A DNA stretch of 64,000 nt from Chamaelirium japonicum. Taxonomy: Eukaryota > Streptophyta > Magnoliopsida > Liliales > Melanthiaceae. How positions within the stretch are numbered: position 1 is the stretch's first letter; each line of letters starts with the position of its first letter. Made by a program: the position numbers and the translations under genes. The notes beneath the pieces are model-generated. The model searched no databases, was not told the origin of the DNA, and was given only the letters and a program-made list of their open reading frames with translations. The stretch is taken from NCBI GenBank assembly GCA_947650365.1, contig OX393550.1, forward strand, positions 46,849,360-46,913,359, in the 5' to 3' direction. This document shows positions 35,003-45,689 of this stretch, one piece after another.

Positions 35003-35287
35003 ATTTGACTTACCTCCCCAAAATTATATGCTAATTAGTAAGTCACTCCCCTTTTAGTCATTAGACTTACCCCCCTAATTTGACTTACACCCCCAAATTA
35101 CTTTATGATAATTAGACAGAATGGGTGGGTATGCCTAAATATCATTTAATTGTGGGGGTGTATGTCCAAATCTCATATTTTTATGGGGGTATAAGTTTAA
35201 TTTTTAGGGGGGTAAGTCTAATATCGATTAAAAGGGGGGTGACTTACTAATTAGCATATAATTTTGGAGGGGTAAGTCAAATTTGCC
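35003..35287. mobile_element. Palindromic MITE inside CACTA copy B
   Basis: AAATTTGACTTACCTCCCCA is mirrored by GAGGGGTAAGTCAAATTT, and ATATGCTAATTAGTAAGTCA by its complement. The same MITE lies at the same place, between the array and the last exon, at 61535-61797. Confidence 0.85.
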
Positions 35288-35346
35288 ATTTATATTAATT
35301 ATAGATCGATATCAACCATTTATTTAACAAATATATGTTGTTAATA

Positions 35347-36667
35347 ATTGCAGGATATGTTTTTTTTTTTTTGAGAACCCCTCCTGAAAGAGGGAGGGTT
35401 TGGCGGACCCCAACCAGAAGCCATTAAAACTAAATCAGAATATTGCTACAAAACAGAAGGGCCTCCTCCCCTAGTTTGTCTCGCCAAGGGCTAATCCAAG
35501 ACCTGAAAAGAGAGGTAACTGACTGCCGCAGCTTCTCCTGCCCGGCCGAAGTAGCATTGAAGATCCGATTGTTCCGCTCAAGCCAGATTACCCAGACGAT
35601 CGCCATGACCAACATATCCCACGGCTTCCTAATCCCCGATGGGACTCTCCTCCTCCTCCAAGAGCTCCAAAGGCCCCGCAGAGACCTCGAGTGTGAGAAA
35701 ATTCCGGCCTTGCCTTCGAAATGATCCCACAGTTGCCTAGCAAAAGGACACCCAAGCAGCAGATGCGATGGTGTTTCTTCCTCCGCGCTGCAGAAAGTAC
35801 AAAGAGCGTCCGACGCTTGGGGATGATGCCTCCTCAACAAATTCACCTTTGTCAGAATCTTGTTCCTCGAGGCCAGTAGGGAGAAGATCTGAACCTTCAA
35901 AGGCGTTCGTCCTCCAAATGGCCTTAGACGGCCTGTGTCGCTGAACCCGAGGGAGGAGGTGCTCGTAGAAAGATCTAACAGAGAAAAGCCCAGAAGAGGA
36001 GCAATTCCACCGTACCTCATCTCGCGTGGTTTTGAAGGAAGCCGCTCGTAAAATTTCGTAGAGATCCTGTAGCTCCAGCCGACTATCCCGATCTAACGGA
36101 GCCCGAAGCTTAACATTCCAACCGATGGAGCCAAGCCTCCGACAAGCTTGGGATCGGACCGAAGCTCCCTTGTTTCGGGCCAAGGAGAAGAGAGACGGGA
36201 AGAGCTGCTCCAAAGGCCTGGTCCCAAGCCAAGTGTCACGCCAAAATCTGATGTCTCTCCCATCGCCTAAAGAGAGAGAAGTCGCCTCCCTGTAGAGGTC
36301 TTTGACCCTTAGAATGCCCCTCCAAAAATGGGAGATCTTGCCAGAGACTCTACTCCGTGCGTGCAAAGGGGAGAACCTCCTAAAATATCTAGCCAGAATG
36401 ACCTCCCGCCAGGAGCCATCCGAACCCTGTTGCAACCTCCACCACCATTTCCCCAACATCGAGATGTTAAACCGGCGTAGGTCTAAAACTCCCAACCCTC
36501 CCAATTTCTTTGGGAGACAGACCTGGTCCCATCTCATCAGATTGTACCCTCCTGAATTGGTTCCTACACCATGCCACAGAAAGGAGCGCCGGATTTTGTC
36601 GATCCTGTCAATCACCCAGGACGGCAGAAAATAGAAGGAAAGGTAGTAGGAGGGATTGCATGATATG
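35347..36667 (-). mobile_element. LINE (L1-type), 5'-truncated, with 13 bp target duplication
   Basis: The body is 35360-36654 on the minus strand with a T-run (its poly-A) at 35360. ATTGCAGGATATG (35347-35359) and ATTGCATGATATG (36655-36667) are the target repeats, 12/13 identical. They split the CACTA last-exon acceptor. The frame has the end of RT (RDGRDIRFW-type region: SLGDGRDIRFWRDTW) and the zf-RVT domain (CTFCSAEEETPSHLLLGCPF), then VWVIWLERNNRIF. A frameshift lies near 35930. Full ORF2 would be about four times longer, so it is not active. Confidence 0.85.
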
Positions 36668-36775
36668 TGGCATTAAGGGATGAGAGCACCAGTGTTGATG
36701 CCGGGCGTGAGCTAGGGCACGCAACTTTCCTCACTTTTTGATTATGTAAAAATAATTTTGTAATGTTTTAAAAAA
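36664..36775 (+). pseudogene. Last exon of a CACTA gene (copy B)
   Basis: Homologous to 61856-61970: GGGATGAGAGCACCAGTGTT, then GATGCCGGGCGTGAGC, then TTTTTGATTATGTAAAAATA. An in-frame TAA follows the first four codons. Separated from its splice acceptor by the LINE. Confidence 0.5.
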
Positions 36776-36860
36776 AATATTAATTTTGTAATGCTTTGAA
36801 CACAAAAAAGGCTACTTGGCGGTGGCCGGAGAGTTTTGCTTAACACACCAGAAAAAAAGT

Positions 36861-36929
<69 letters not shown>

Positions 36930-37530
36930 GAGAGTTACGAGAGGTTGTCATTGGAGTTCCGGAGGGAAGAGGGGACTCAGCGGAGGACCGAGAGTGACTG
37001 GAGGGATTCATCGGGCCGATAGCTGAGAGCCGATTGAGCCGTCGAGAGCGGCAAGAGGCATTTCAGGGGAGGGCGACCGGGTGGTTGAGACTAGGGATTT
37101 TTGTTTCACTTTTGACCTTATATGAGGAATCTATGATGGCCTTTGCCCAAGTGCCGGCTCTCCACATGTTGCATGACACCAATCTTTTCATGTTAAGAAA
37201 TTTTAACAGAGTTTGCGTCAGTTTCAGAGCTCTCTCATGGGCTTAAAAATTCTTTAAGTAATAGCCACTTCACTCCATACATGATTTTAATGTTTGGGCA
37301 GCGAAGGGTTCTTGCTGTGCTTCGATCGGATCGGGCAGAGAGATCGGAGAGAAGGTCTTTAGGATTTATTTGTACCTTGGGATTAGGATATCCGGTTCAC
37401 CTGCACAAGAGGAGGAATCTTGTTCTTAGGGCAGCTATGAAGCACTATCCTAGAGAGAGTACATCCAATCTCTATTCTTCATTCATGCTATATCTCTAAC
37501 CAATTTTGCTTAGCTAATTTGCTTGATTAT
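36776..37530. other. No gene recognised; contains a GA microsatellite
   Basis: GA repeat at 36871-36934. The surrounding GC-rich stretch (36,935-37,100) resembles a leader sequence but no protein is recognisable. Confidence 0.4.
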
Positions 37531-37539
37531 GTCCAACAT

Positions 37540-38720
37540 TAAAATTATTAGAGACCGTTCTTTAGATTTTTTGGACTGTATCAGAAGGCGTATATTGTCA
37601 AGATCGATGTTTGCTAAATATAAGATGACAAATTGTGCACCAGGAGAAGTCTCAGTGGCAAAGGCGATGTCTTTAGTAACCAACAATGCCCCAAAAATGA
37701 CATCAAGAAACTCAAGTTGATTCTACCATGCATGCTTCTAGCTGCAGTCGCATCACTACAACAAAAACTATTTTTGCCAAGGGAAATTATCCGTCGGCAC
37801 AAATGGATTCCCATCGGTAAAAGTTTTTCTCGACCTAAATAATTTTCGTTGACGTATGTCGATGATGGTGTCGGGAAAAACAATCTCGAATGAATAATAT
37901 TTTTATCGGTAAAAATATTTGTACCGACAGAATATTAGTCAGCCGTTGATAATATTAAACTTTAAAAATTATTATATAAATATATAAATCGACACCGACA
38001 AAAGTTTTTTAATTTTTGTTGGTAATTTTTTTTTAATACTGACGGAAGTTATGGAGTTTAGTTTGATGTATGCAATAATTGACATAAGATCTGATATCAG
38101 TTACATTGTTGGTATGTTGGGAAGATACCAACAAAATCTTGGACCAGCTCACTGGACGGTTATAAAAGAAAGTACTCTGTTGTCTGCAGAGGACGAGTGA
38201 ATTAGGTTGGTATACCGAAATAGTGATGAGTTGGAGTTAGCTGGCTACTCAGTCTCTGATTTTTTGGATGCAAAGATAATTTGAAATCTACTTCTGGTTT
38301 AATTTTTTTGATGGTTGGAGGTGCATTGTCGTGGAAAAGCTCAAAGTAATTCCTAGCTTCCTCTACTATGGAAGCAGAATATGTTACTTGTTTTGAGGCT
38401 GCACAACAAACAATTTGGTTAAAGAACATTATCACTGAATTCCAGATTGTTGCTTCTATTGAGCGATCATTGAAATTATTTTATGTGATATTGCAGCAAT
38501 GATCCAACATGTCAAAAATGATCAAGTAACTAACATGAACAAATAAATTGAAATAAATCAAGTACTTGTATGTATAGGAGTAAGTTAAAACTAGTTTGAT
38601 CAAGGTTCCCTCTTGCAACTTTAGTTATGGTTGTAGACCAATTGACTAAAGGACCCATTCACAACAATGGGAGTTCTGGAGTTTTTTTAACTTTGTTCTT
38701 AATTGAGTAGAAGTTATGTA
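37540..38720 (+). pseudogene. Ty1/copia RT/RNase H remnant
   Basis: Plus strand reads GDVFSNQQCPKNDIKKLKLI, then (after an inserted piece) SLMYAIIDIRSDISYIVG, then GGALSWKSSK and SSTMEAEYVTCFEAAQQTIW. This is the end of reverse transcriptase and RNase H of a Ty1/copia element. Several stops and frame changes are present, and 37756-38050 is an unrelated CACTA insertion. No matching LTR pair was found. It belongs to a different copia lineage from the element at 15.2-22.6 kb. Confidence 0.75.
37756..38050. mobile_element. CACTA terminal fragment inserted into copia RNase H region
   Basis: Begins CACTACAACAAAAACTA and carries CCGTCGGCA/ATCGGTAAAA subterminal words. It interrupts the copia reading frame between AAVA and SLMYA. 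The right end lacks a recognisable TIR, so it is a fragment. Confidence 0.65.
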
Positions 38721-41118
38721 ATTCAAGTCAAGCTTATGAACTTTATCTATAACCTTAAATAAATGCTATGATTATATATTTATTTAATAATATTGGATGC
38801 ACCATTTTAAAATTGTATTATTATTTTGGCACATGCAAGCTTAATAATATCAATGTAATGGGTATACATGGAGGAGGTCATTGATATCAAGATGTTGACC
38901 CAAAAGTAAATTAATAAATAAAAGATGTACTAGACGGGAAAACCCCTCTAGTACATATATGAGAAACCCCTCTCGGTGAATGAAGGGGGGTTCGGCCTAG
39001 ACCCCTACCAGTAAATTAATAAATAAAAGATGTACTAGACGGGGAGGGAAGAAGGAGAGGTCGGAGAGTTACAATCAAGAGATTAGAAGCAAAGGTAAAT
39101 TCTTCAAGCGCGGAACCAGGTGAGTAGCCTAAAGGTGAATTAGTGACCTGATTTCATTAGCTATTCTTGTTGTAGCTCGTGTGTCCTTAGTGTGGAATTT
39201 CTGTATTAACATTAATAAAGATGACTTTGGTTATTGCTTTAATTAGAATACTACTCTGGTATATGATAATACTAATATAATAAAAGGACCCTAGGGAACA
39301 CAGTAGGCCACTGAGGCGCATGGAGGATCCATGCTTGGGAGACCCAGTGTACCAGTTCTGTGTAGACCTAGAACTAGTTCACAGCTTAGGTGATGCCGGT
39401 CGCTTCACCGAGAATAAGCTGTTGGCAGGTAGAGGATGTGGTGAAGTCTCCACCACGGGAACGTGGGATTCCCATTCACCTGACCAAGCACGATGATCGT
39501 GTTGAACAGGAACCAAGACGGTGCACAGTTCAGTGATTCAGACACTAGTGCATAAACCATCTTACTACTATAGATAATCTGTCCTTAACCTTGAGGGACC
39601 ATGTATACTAGGCCAACCAGTTGTGTGGTGCTTTGATGTGCCAATGTGTGCGGACCTTCCATAGTCCAATACCACGGTACGTTGGGTTACCCGGCTGGCG
39701 CTTGAGTGACATGTAATCCCTACAGGTTATCCGACGTCCTGTGTTGGATGGGTGCGTTTTGATGAGTCAATCTGTCCACACAGTTAACCCAGGCCTGGTG
39801 GTTGTCAGTATGACTGACGATGTTCTGGATGCTAGGCATAGCACCGGAAGGTGTGTGGTGTTATAGATGACAACTCATCAAACCCTAGTTAGATGATCGA
39901 TCGGGATCTGACGGTGCTCCCCACCGCCCGAGTCGTATTATGGCACCAGTAATAGGAGGGACTAAGGATTATCGGAGTATAGTAGAGAACAGGGTTATGA
40001 GGGAGTAACATAAGTTTAGGATCACTAGAGTTCAACTCGCGTCGCACTCTGGGTGGCTACGCGGGTTAATCGGATTAGGGCTGATTAACGGAACTTTCGG
40101 TGTGTCACCGAAACAGTTAATCAGGGATCCGGTTGGAGCTAGAGATCCCGAACCCTGAAGGTTCCACCCTGTCGTTGCGTATAGGAATTGTTCCCGGACC
40201 TAGTTGGATACGTTGGATGCGAAGTAGCGCGATGGAGCGCAAGCCCGGAGCCTAAGAACCTAATTCAAATATGTTACGGGATGTAGGGGTATTTTGGTAA
40301 ATATTGAAATATGGCTCAGAACACATTGAATATGGATCTTAGAATGATCGAAATAATTCCAGGAGCTCACAGACGCTGATGGAACTCGATTCCGAGTAGC
40401 GCACCTCACTCAGTCTCTCTTTCAGTTTTTCACTTTTCGTGAAGGGCGTTTTCGTCCAGGCTTCACGATAGACTCTGGATATCCCTAAAAACCGCCCCCT
40501 CTCTATCCTATCCATCTAGGGGCCGGCCCTAGCCTCCTTGGAGCCATGGGAGACCGGCCCTATAAAGGAATAGGGAGAGGGAGGGGCCGGACATAAAGCT
40601 CCCTCTCCTCCAGAAAATCCGAACCCCCTACTAGCCTCCTCCTTTGAGGTTTCGGCCAAGGAAAAGAGAGGAAGAAGAAGGGAGAAGGAAGAGGAAGGAA
40701 GGAGAAGGAAGAAGAGAGAGAGAGGAGGAGATCTCGCGGCTCGCCATCGTCTTCGCAACGGATTTCTCCGTCGGCTCGAAATCCTTGCACTCAGAGAGGG
40801 GATTTCGAGGATTCTTCAATTCACAACGGACAAGGTGCTATCCGATAGTTTCCCTTGTGATTCAAGTGCGGTTCTTCATCGTTCCTTCATCTCCGGATCA
40901 TAGATCCATAAAGTATAATGAATCTAAACACCTAAGTAGATGCATTCATGTCTTCCGTAGATCGTAGTATGCCTCTAGGGTGTCCGCACATATGCTAAGA
41001 TCGTAGATTTGCATGTATATTGTTTTATAGCGAAATTGTAATGAAACATACACTGTATGATCTTCGGATCTTTCTTTTGCTTCTGCTGCGACTCTGATTA
41101 GCGGATCCAATTCCAACA
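38721..41118. mobile_element. LTR-like sequence, boundaries uncertain
   Basis: The right end (GCGGATCCAATTCCAACA, ending 41118), a TATA-like CCCTATAAAGG at 40558, a CT/GA-rich leader and GCATTCATGTCTTCCGTAGAT are all typical of plant copia LTRs. ATTCT follows the right end and also precedes a TGTTGTAG at 39168, which would give a 1951 bp solo LTR with a 5 bp duplication. That start is tentative. AATTAATAAATAAAAGATGT is repeated at 38907 and 39012. No coding frames. Confidence 0.4.
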
Positions 41119-42105
41119 ATTCTCCCAAGGGAAAGTGTTCTGCTTGTGAAGATCCTTCTATTCCGCTCGAGCCATAGACCCCAGAAAATAGCTACCGCAG
41201 CAATATCCCAACCCCCCCCTCTCAAATCTGGACTAATGTGTCTACTCCTCCAAGGACCCCAAAGTGAGGCGAAGGAGATAGGGTCGAACCTGATGTGGAG
41301 TTTTGATCCGAACATGGACCATATATATGTTTCGCGAATAAGGGCACCGAATCAGGAGGTGATTCGAGGTCTCCTCCACCTGACCATAGAAGGGGTTGAC
41401 GGTGTCCGCAATCGCTGGGTGATTCCTCTTTAAGAGGTTGATCTTAGTGATTGAGGATGTTGTCTTTTGTGGTTAACCTCATGAAAATATTCACCTTCAA
41501 GGGGCACATCTTCCAAATCTTCTTCGTGAGGGGACAAATGACACCCCTGAAGTTTATGAACTGATAGAAATAACTCATTGTGAATTGGCCAGTCGTGGTC
41601 CATCTCCAACCAGCCGAATGAGGCGCTTCTCTGTAAGGGATACGGATGTAGGAGGTCAAGAAGATCACCAACTTGCGAGATGTGTTCCATTGGAAAAGGG
41701 CCGATAAATCTTGGTCTCCATGTCGTACAGGACCCTCTGACAAGAGTTTGTGATTAGACCGAGGCCATCTTGACAAGAGCTAGGTCAAATAGCTGGCGAA
41801 AGAGGGTCAGAAGGGGGAGGTCACCAAGCCAGATGTCCTCCCAAAATCTGATCTTCACACCATTCCCCAGCATTAATCTATTACCGCAACGGTAAATGGA
41901 GGAGATTCTTGAGATGTTTTTCTAGAAAGGAGAAATGGTATCGGAAAATTGAGATCGTGTGTGTAAGGGGGAGAAGCGTCTGAGTACCTACTCTTAATAA
42001 CCTCGCTCCAGTAGTCCCTATGGGATTGTTGAATACGCCACCACCACTTACCCAACATAGCCTGATTAAATTCCTTAATTTAGATCAATGATACCAAGTC
42101 TGCAT
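41119..42105 (-). pseudogene. LINE ORF2 C-terminal remnant
   Basis: Minus strand. MLGKWWWRIQQSHRDYWSEV (about 42055) leads to a broken zf-RVT region and WDIAAVAIFWGLWLERNRRI (about 41190). This is the same family as the LINE at 35.4-36.7 kb, whose corresponding parts read MLGKWWWRLQQ and VWVIWLERNNRIF. There are several frameshifts and stops. No poly-A is visible because it is cut by the LTR-like end at 41118. Confidence 0.7.
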
Positions 42106-43455
42106 TGGGACTTGAATTTGGAGGCTGTCTTCCAATTTAGAAAAGGGTAAGACTCCGAGTTCACTGTTGACTTGGGATGACCACTGCTAGTCTCTTTTTG
42201 AATTTGAATGGTCAAGATGATGACTGTCATATCTGGTGTGTTCTCTCTTAGCCCTATGATCTAATTTATGGGTGATGATCATTATGGTTTAACGGGTAGA
42301 CATTGCATGTCTATATATAAGAGGGAATGTCCAACCTCTCCCTCTATGCATGTAAAACACCCCATGAAAAAATGGGAGTACAGAGGAAAAGACGGCACCC
42401 TCAGAAAGCCATCATCCTCGTGTGAAGCATGAAGGTATGATCCATCTTTCTTGATCTAGAACAGACCTAGATCTTAGGATCGAGTAGTACAACTCCTCAC
42501 ACTCCTTTCGACATTTGGCAAAAGAGAGAACCTCCAAAAACCCGGGTAAGGGGTTTAAAGGGTTTGAATAAAATTAGGTTTGATAAAACTGGGTATTTCA
42601 TATGTATAACAATATTGTTTACATGATTGCACTCACCTAATGTAACTAATTTTTACTTTTTTTAAAAAAAATGTTATATTCTACTTATTATCACTGAGGT
42701 AGAAACTATTTGCATTTTGAATTGTGAACTACTACTACAATCAACATTACGCCTTATCTTATCCACTCATGATTCCATATTATACTTTAAGAACACCTCA
42801 AAAAGAGAAAGAGAAGCGACACAGGGCTGACAACTACGCTTTGTATCTATACTACAATTGAATAATTAGATACTTACTTTTTTTTTTGGTAGGAACTACG
42901 AGGGTTCTATTTATGGTGCCCCAGCCCTGCGAAAAGGAAGTGAACTACAATTATGGAATAATTAGATACTTACATTCTCCACTTTATAGTCTTATTACAT
43001 TCAAAACATAGGTACATGGATTCATCAATCTAAGATTCAATTCACGAACTGAGACATTTTCCAAAGAAGAAAAAAAAATATCTCAGAAATCTTACGAATT
43101 TGCAAGATCGTAAATACGATAAGCTATATGTAAAAAAAAAGGGACTATCTTTAAAAAAAAAAAGGAAAAAGAAAAGATTCAACAATTTGCAAGAAAAATG
43201 CTAATAAAAATAAAGGCTCATCCAACTAATGTATGCTGCATATAAGAAATCGACACTTGATACAGGCTGTATACCATATACAGCTACCATAATGCTTATA
43301 TTGTTGCTCTTCAAAAGTTATAACTGTACCATTAGTACAAAGAAACATTCTAAGGGGAAGCCAATCCCGAAACAGAAGCATGAAAATTACTTCGAACCCT
43401 GACAACAAGGCTGATTTGCTCTTGAAACACGCAAGACATAATACTACCCTACTGA
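42106..43455. other. No gene; LTR-like fragment then AT-rich DNA
   Basis: 42,230-42,520 has a TATA-like CTATATATAAGAGG and a leader like those of retrotransposon LTRs, but no ends were found. The rest is AT-rich without recognisable content. Confidence 0.35.
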
Positions 43456-44390
43456 GAAATGCTATTCAGTTCGAAGGTTTTCCCGATTCTGCTCAGCCCG
43501 ATGATGTGGCAGCATAAGACCGGTGCTGTAAGAGATTTAAATGCCGCTACTCTTTTTTTTTTTTGGTATTATGAAGGGAGATCACAACAGATCTCAGGAG
43601 GCACCATAGCCTGGTGCAAGCATAGAGCGACGCCACTTCGGCGATCAGAGAAAGGCCCTACGGCTAGGACACAGATAAACCGCCTCGCGGTGACGAACCA
43701 GAAGGGAACACAGCCCTACAAAAAACTGCCAATCATGGCGGGATAAACCCCACACCGAAGCTCACCCCAGTCATTGGACTCCGACATCTGGACAAACCCA
43801 CAAAAAGAAAGGGCAAACAAGCGCCCAACAGGACTACCACAAAAAAACAAACCAAAAAAGTGGATTACACATCGGATCCATCACCACCATCATCACCGGA
43901 GGAGAAAGGAAGGAGCCGCACCTCCCCGATCTACCACGAAACTCGGACACCTTCGCCTCGAACCCATCAAGGAATCAACGCCGAGCTGAGGAGGGTCTGG
44001 AAAACCCAAGGCATATTCTGGCCTGGTCCAGAACACCAATCCTCATCTCCCTGATCCTACGAGCCGAGAGCCGCCGGTGTCGATCCGTACAGGAGAGAGC
44101 CGCGCCACCTGAAATCGACACAAAAACTCCGATTTGATGGGATCCAGCCCCCTATGCACAAAGGAGGGACGAAAGGGCCAGATCGATCCATCCCCCCCGA
44201 GATCTCGCGAACCAAAACCCTGGCCTCCCCGGCGCCGCCAGAGGCCGGAGAGGCCAAGATGGGGGTCGGAAATCCTAACCCTAAGAGCGAAGTGGAAGAA
44301 AAACAAGCCGGCGCTCAGAGCCTCGGGGCTAAAATCGTTTGAGGAGCCAAAATGGTGCTACTCACTAGTGAGATTCAACCACCACTCGTA
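43456..44390. mobile_element. MITE split by a retroposon with poly-A
   Basis: 43456-43535 (GCTATTCAGTTCGAAGGTTT...GATGATGTGGCAGC) matches the left half of the MITE at 53288-53476. The right part resumes at 44365 with ACTAGTGAGATTCAACCAC. Between them, 43548-44345 is a minus-strand insertion starting with a T-run (its poly-A), flanked by TGCCGCTACTC and TGGTGCTACTC. It is GC-rich and looks like a LINE 5' region joined to a poly-A tail. Function unassigned. Confidence 0.5.
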
Positions 44391-44864
44391 CTAAAGATAA
44401 AGTAATTAAAACACACAATGGAGAGAAACTAGAGCTCTAACTCCTCACCAATTGCTCAACGACACCCTCCCCTTCTAGTAATTCTGTCGCTATCCCCCTT
44501 CGATCAGCTCTTCTTCGATCTCCTTGCTAGAGAGGAATCCCCACCCATCAGCTCGTCTATAGATGAAATCTCTCCGTCAATACCAAGAAAGAAGTTGACA
44601 TCTGGATCGATAGTAACAAAATCAATCAACTTCCATGGAGGACAACCATTACTAAAGATCAAGAGTAAAAGGTTAGAGTCGACAACGTTGACATCTAGAT
44701 TGCCAACTTAATAAGCTGGACCTCAAAAGGGAAGAAGCCACCATCACATAAACTAGCCAATGTGACCCCAATTCTCTCCTCCTCCTCCGTGCGAACATCA
44801 GAATCATCTGACTCTATCTCCTCCACGCCACTCAACGGCCTCAGAACTTGTAGATGTTTCTTGG
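44391..44864 (-). other. Unassigned acidic reading frame
   Basis: A 60-codon minus-strand frame (44877-44695) contains SGVEEIESDDSDVRTEEEER and no known domain. The rest of the stretch shows no gene. Confidence 0.25.
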
Positions 44865-45400
44865 ACTCACAATCCACAGAGTCGACTGTAGTCTGATTGT
44901 TGACATCTGATTAAGTTGGTTCACTCTAAGTACATTCGAGCATAACTGTCTAAAAAATGTACTGAGCTCAATTAAGGGACCGGACAGTTGTCCGGTTAAA
45001 TTCCCACGTATAGCAAAGATAACAATCGCTATATAAGAACATGACAATCAAGACTTTTAAATTAATCCAGACAATTTTTAGTTGTTCTCTTGTACACATC
45101 GTGTGATATTCAAAGAGTAATCGTCCGGTAATTTCAAAGAACGTAGAAGTGCACATAAGACTGTCTTCTACTGTTAGCTCATGGTGTAGCATGCAACTGG
45201 CAACACATACTTATCCCCATTCTCTTGAGGATGAAGTGATTTTTGGATGCCCAACTCTTTAAGATCGAGATGAGATTTGAGATTATCTTTCATCTGACCG
45301 TCGAGATCCAGTAATGTTCCAATAATTTTGTCACACATTTCAAACTCATGCACGCATTTGTTGCGGACCATTAATGCCGTGACTCATTACATCCTCTTGG
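44865..45400 (-). pseudogene. CACTA TNP2 fragment (catalytic-to-DUF4218 region)
   Basis: Minus strand reads CVHEFEMCDKIIGTLLDLDG, then MKDNLKSHLDLKELGIQKSL and DKYVLPVACYTMS, typical of plant TNP2 just before DUF4218. Then LNCPVPLIELSTFFR-like sequence and NVLRVNQLNQM follow, with frame changes. The same region occurs again at 49.2-49.9 kb in the same orientation, so this is a second element copy and not the other side of one insertion. Confidence 0.75.
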
Positions 45401-45689
45401 GATAAACGCCTCGGGACCAAGCGAACAGTGGGGGTTTCTTAGACTTTAACGTGTAGAGTCGAAGCGACACCGGTCAACGTGTTGTTTCAAAGATGACGTA
45501 GATGTTTTGAACAAGCAGGACCTGAAGAATGAAGAGAATGGACACCCCAATAGGTTCGATGGATGCAAGCAAGGACACAAGCACAATTGAACATTTTTTG
45601 AAGGTAAAAGAGTAATATTTAATTGATTTTCGACACTAGGGGTACAGAAAAGAGCCCAATAGGGCATTATAGCAACTCCATTATCTCCA

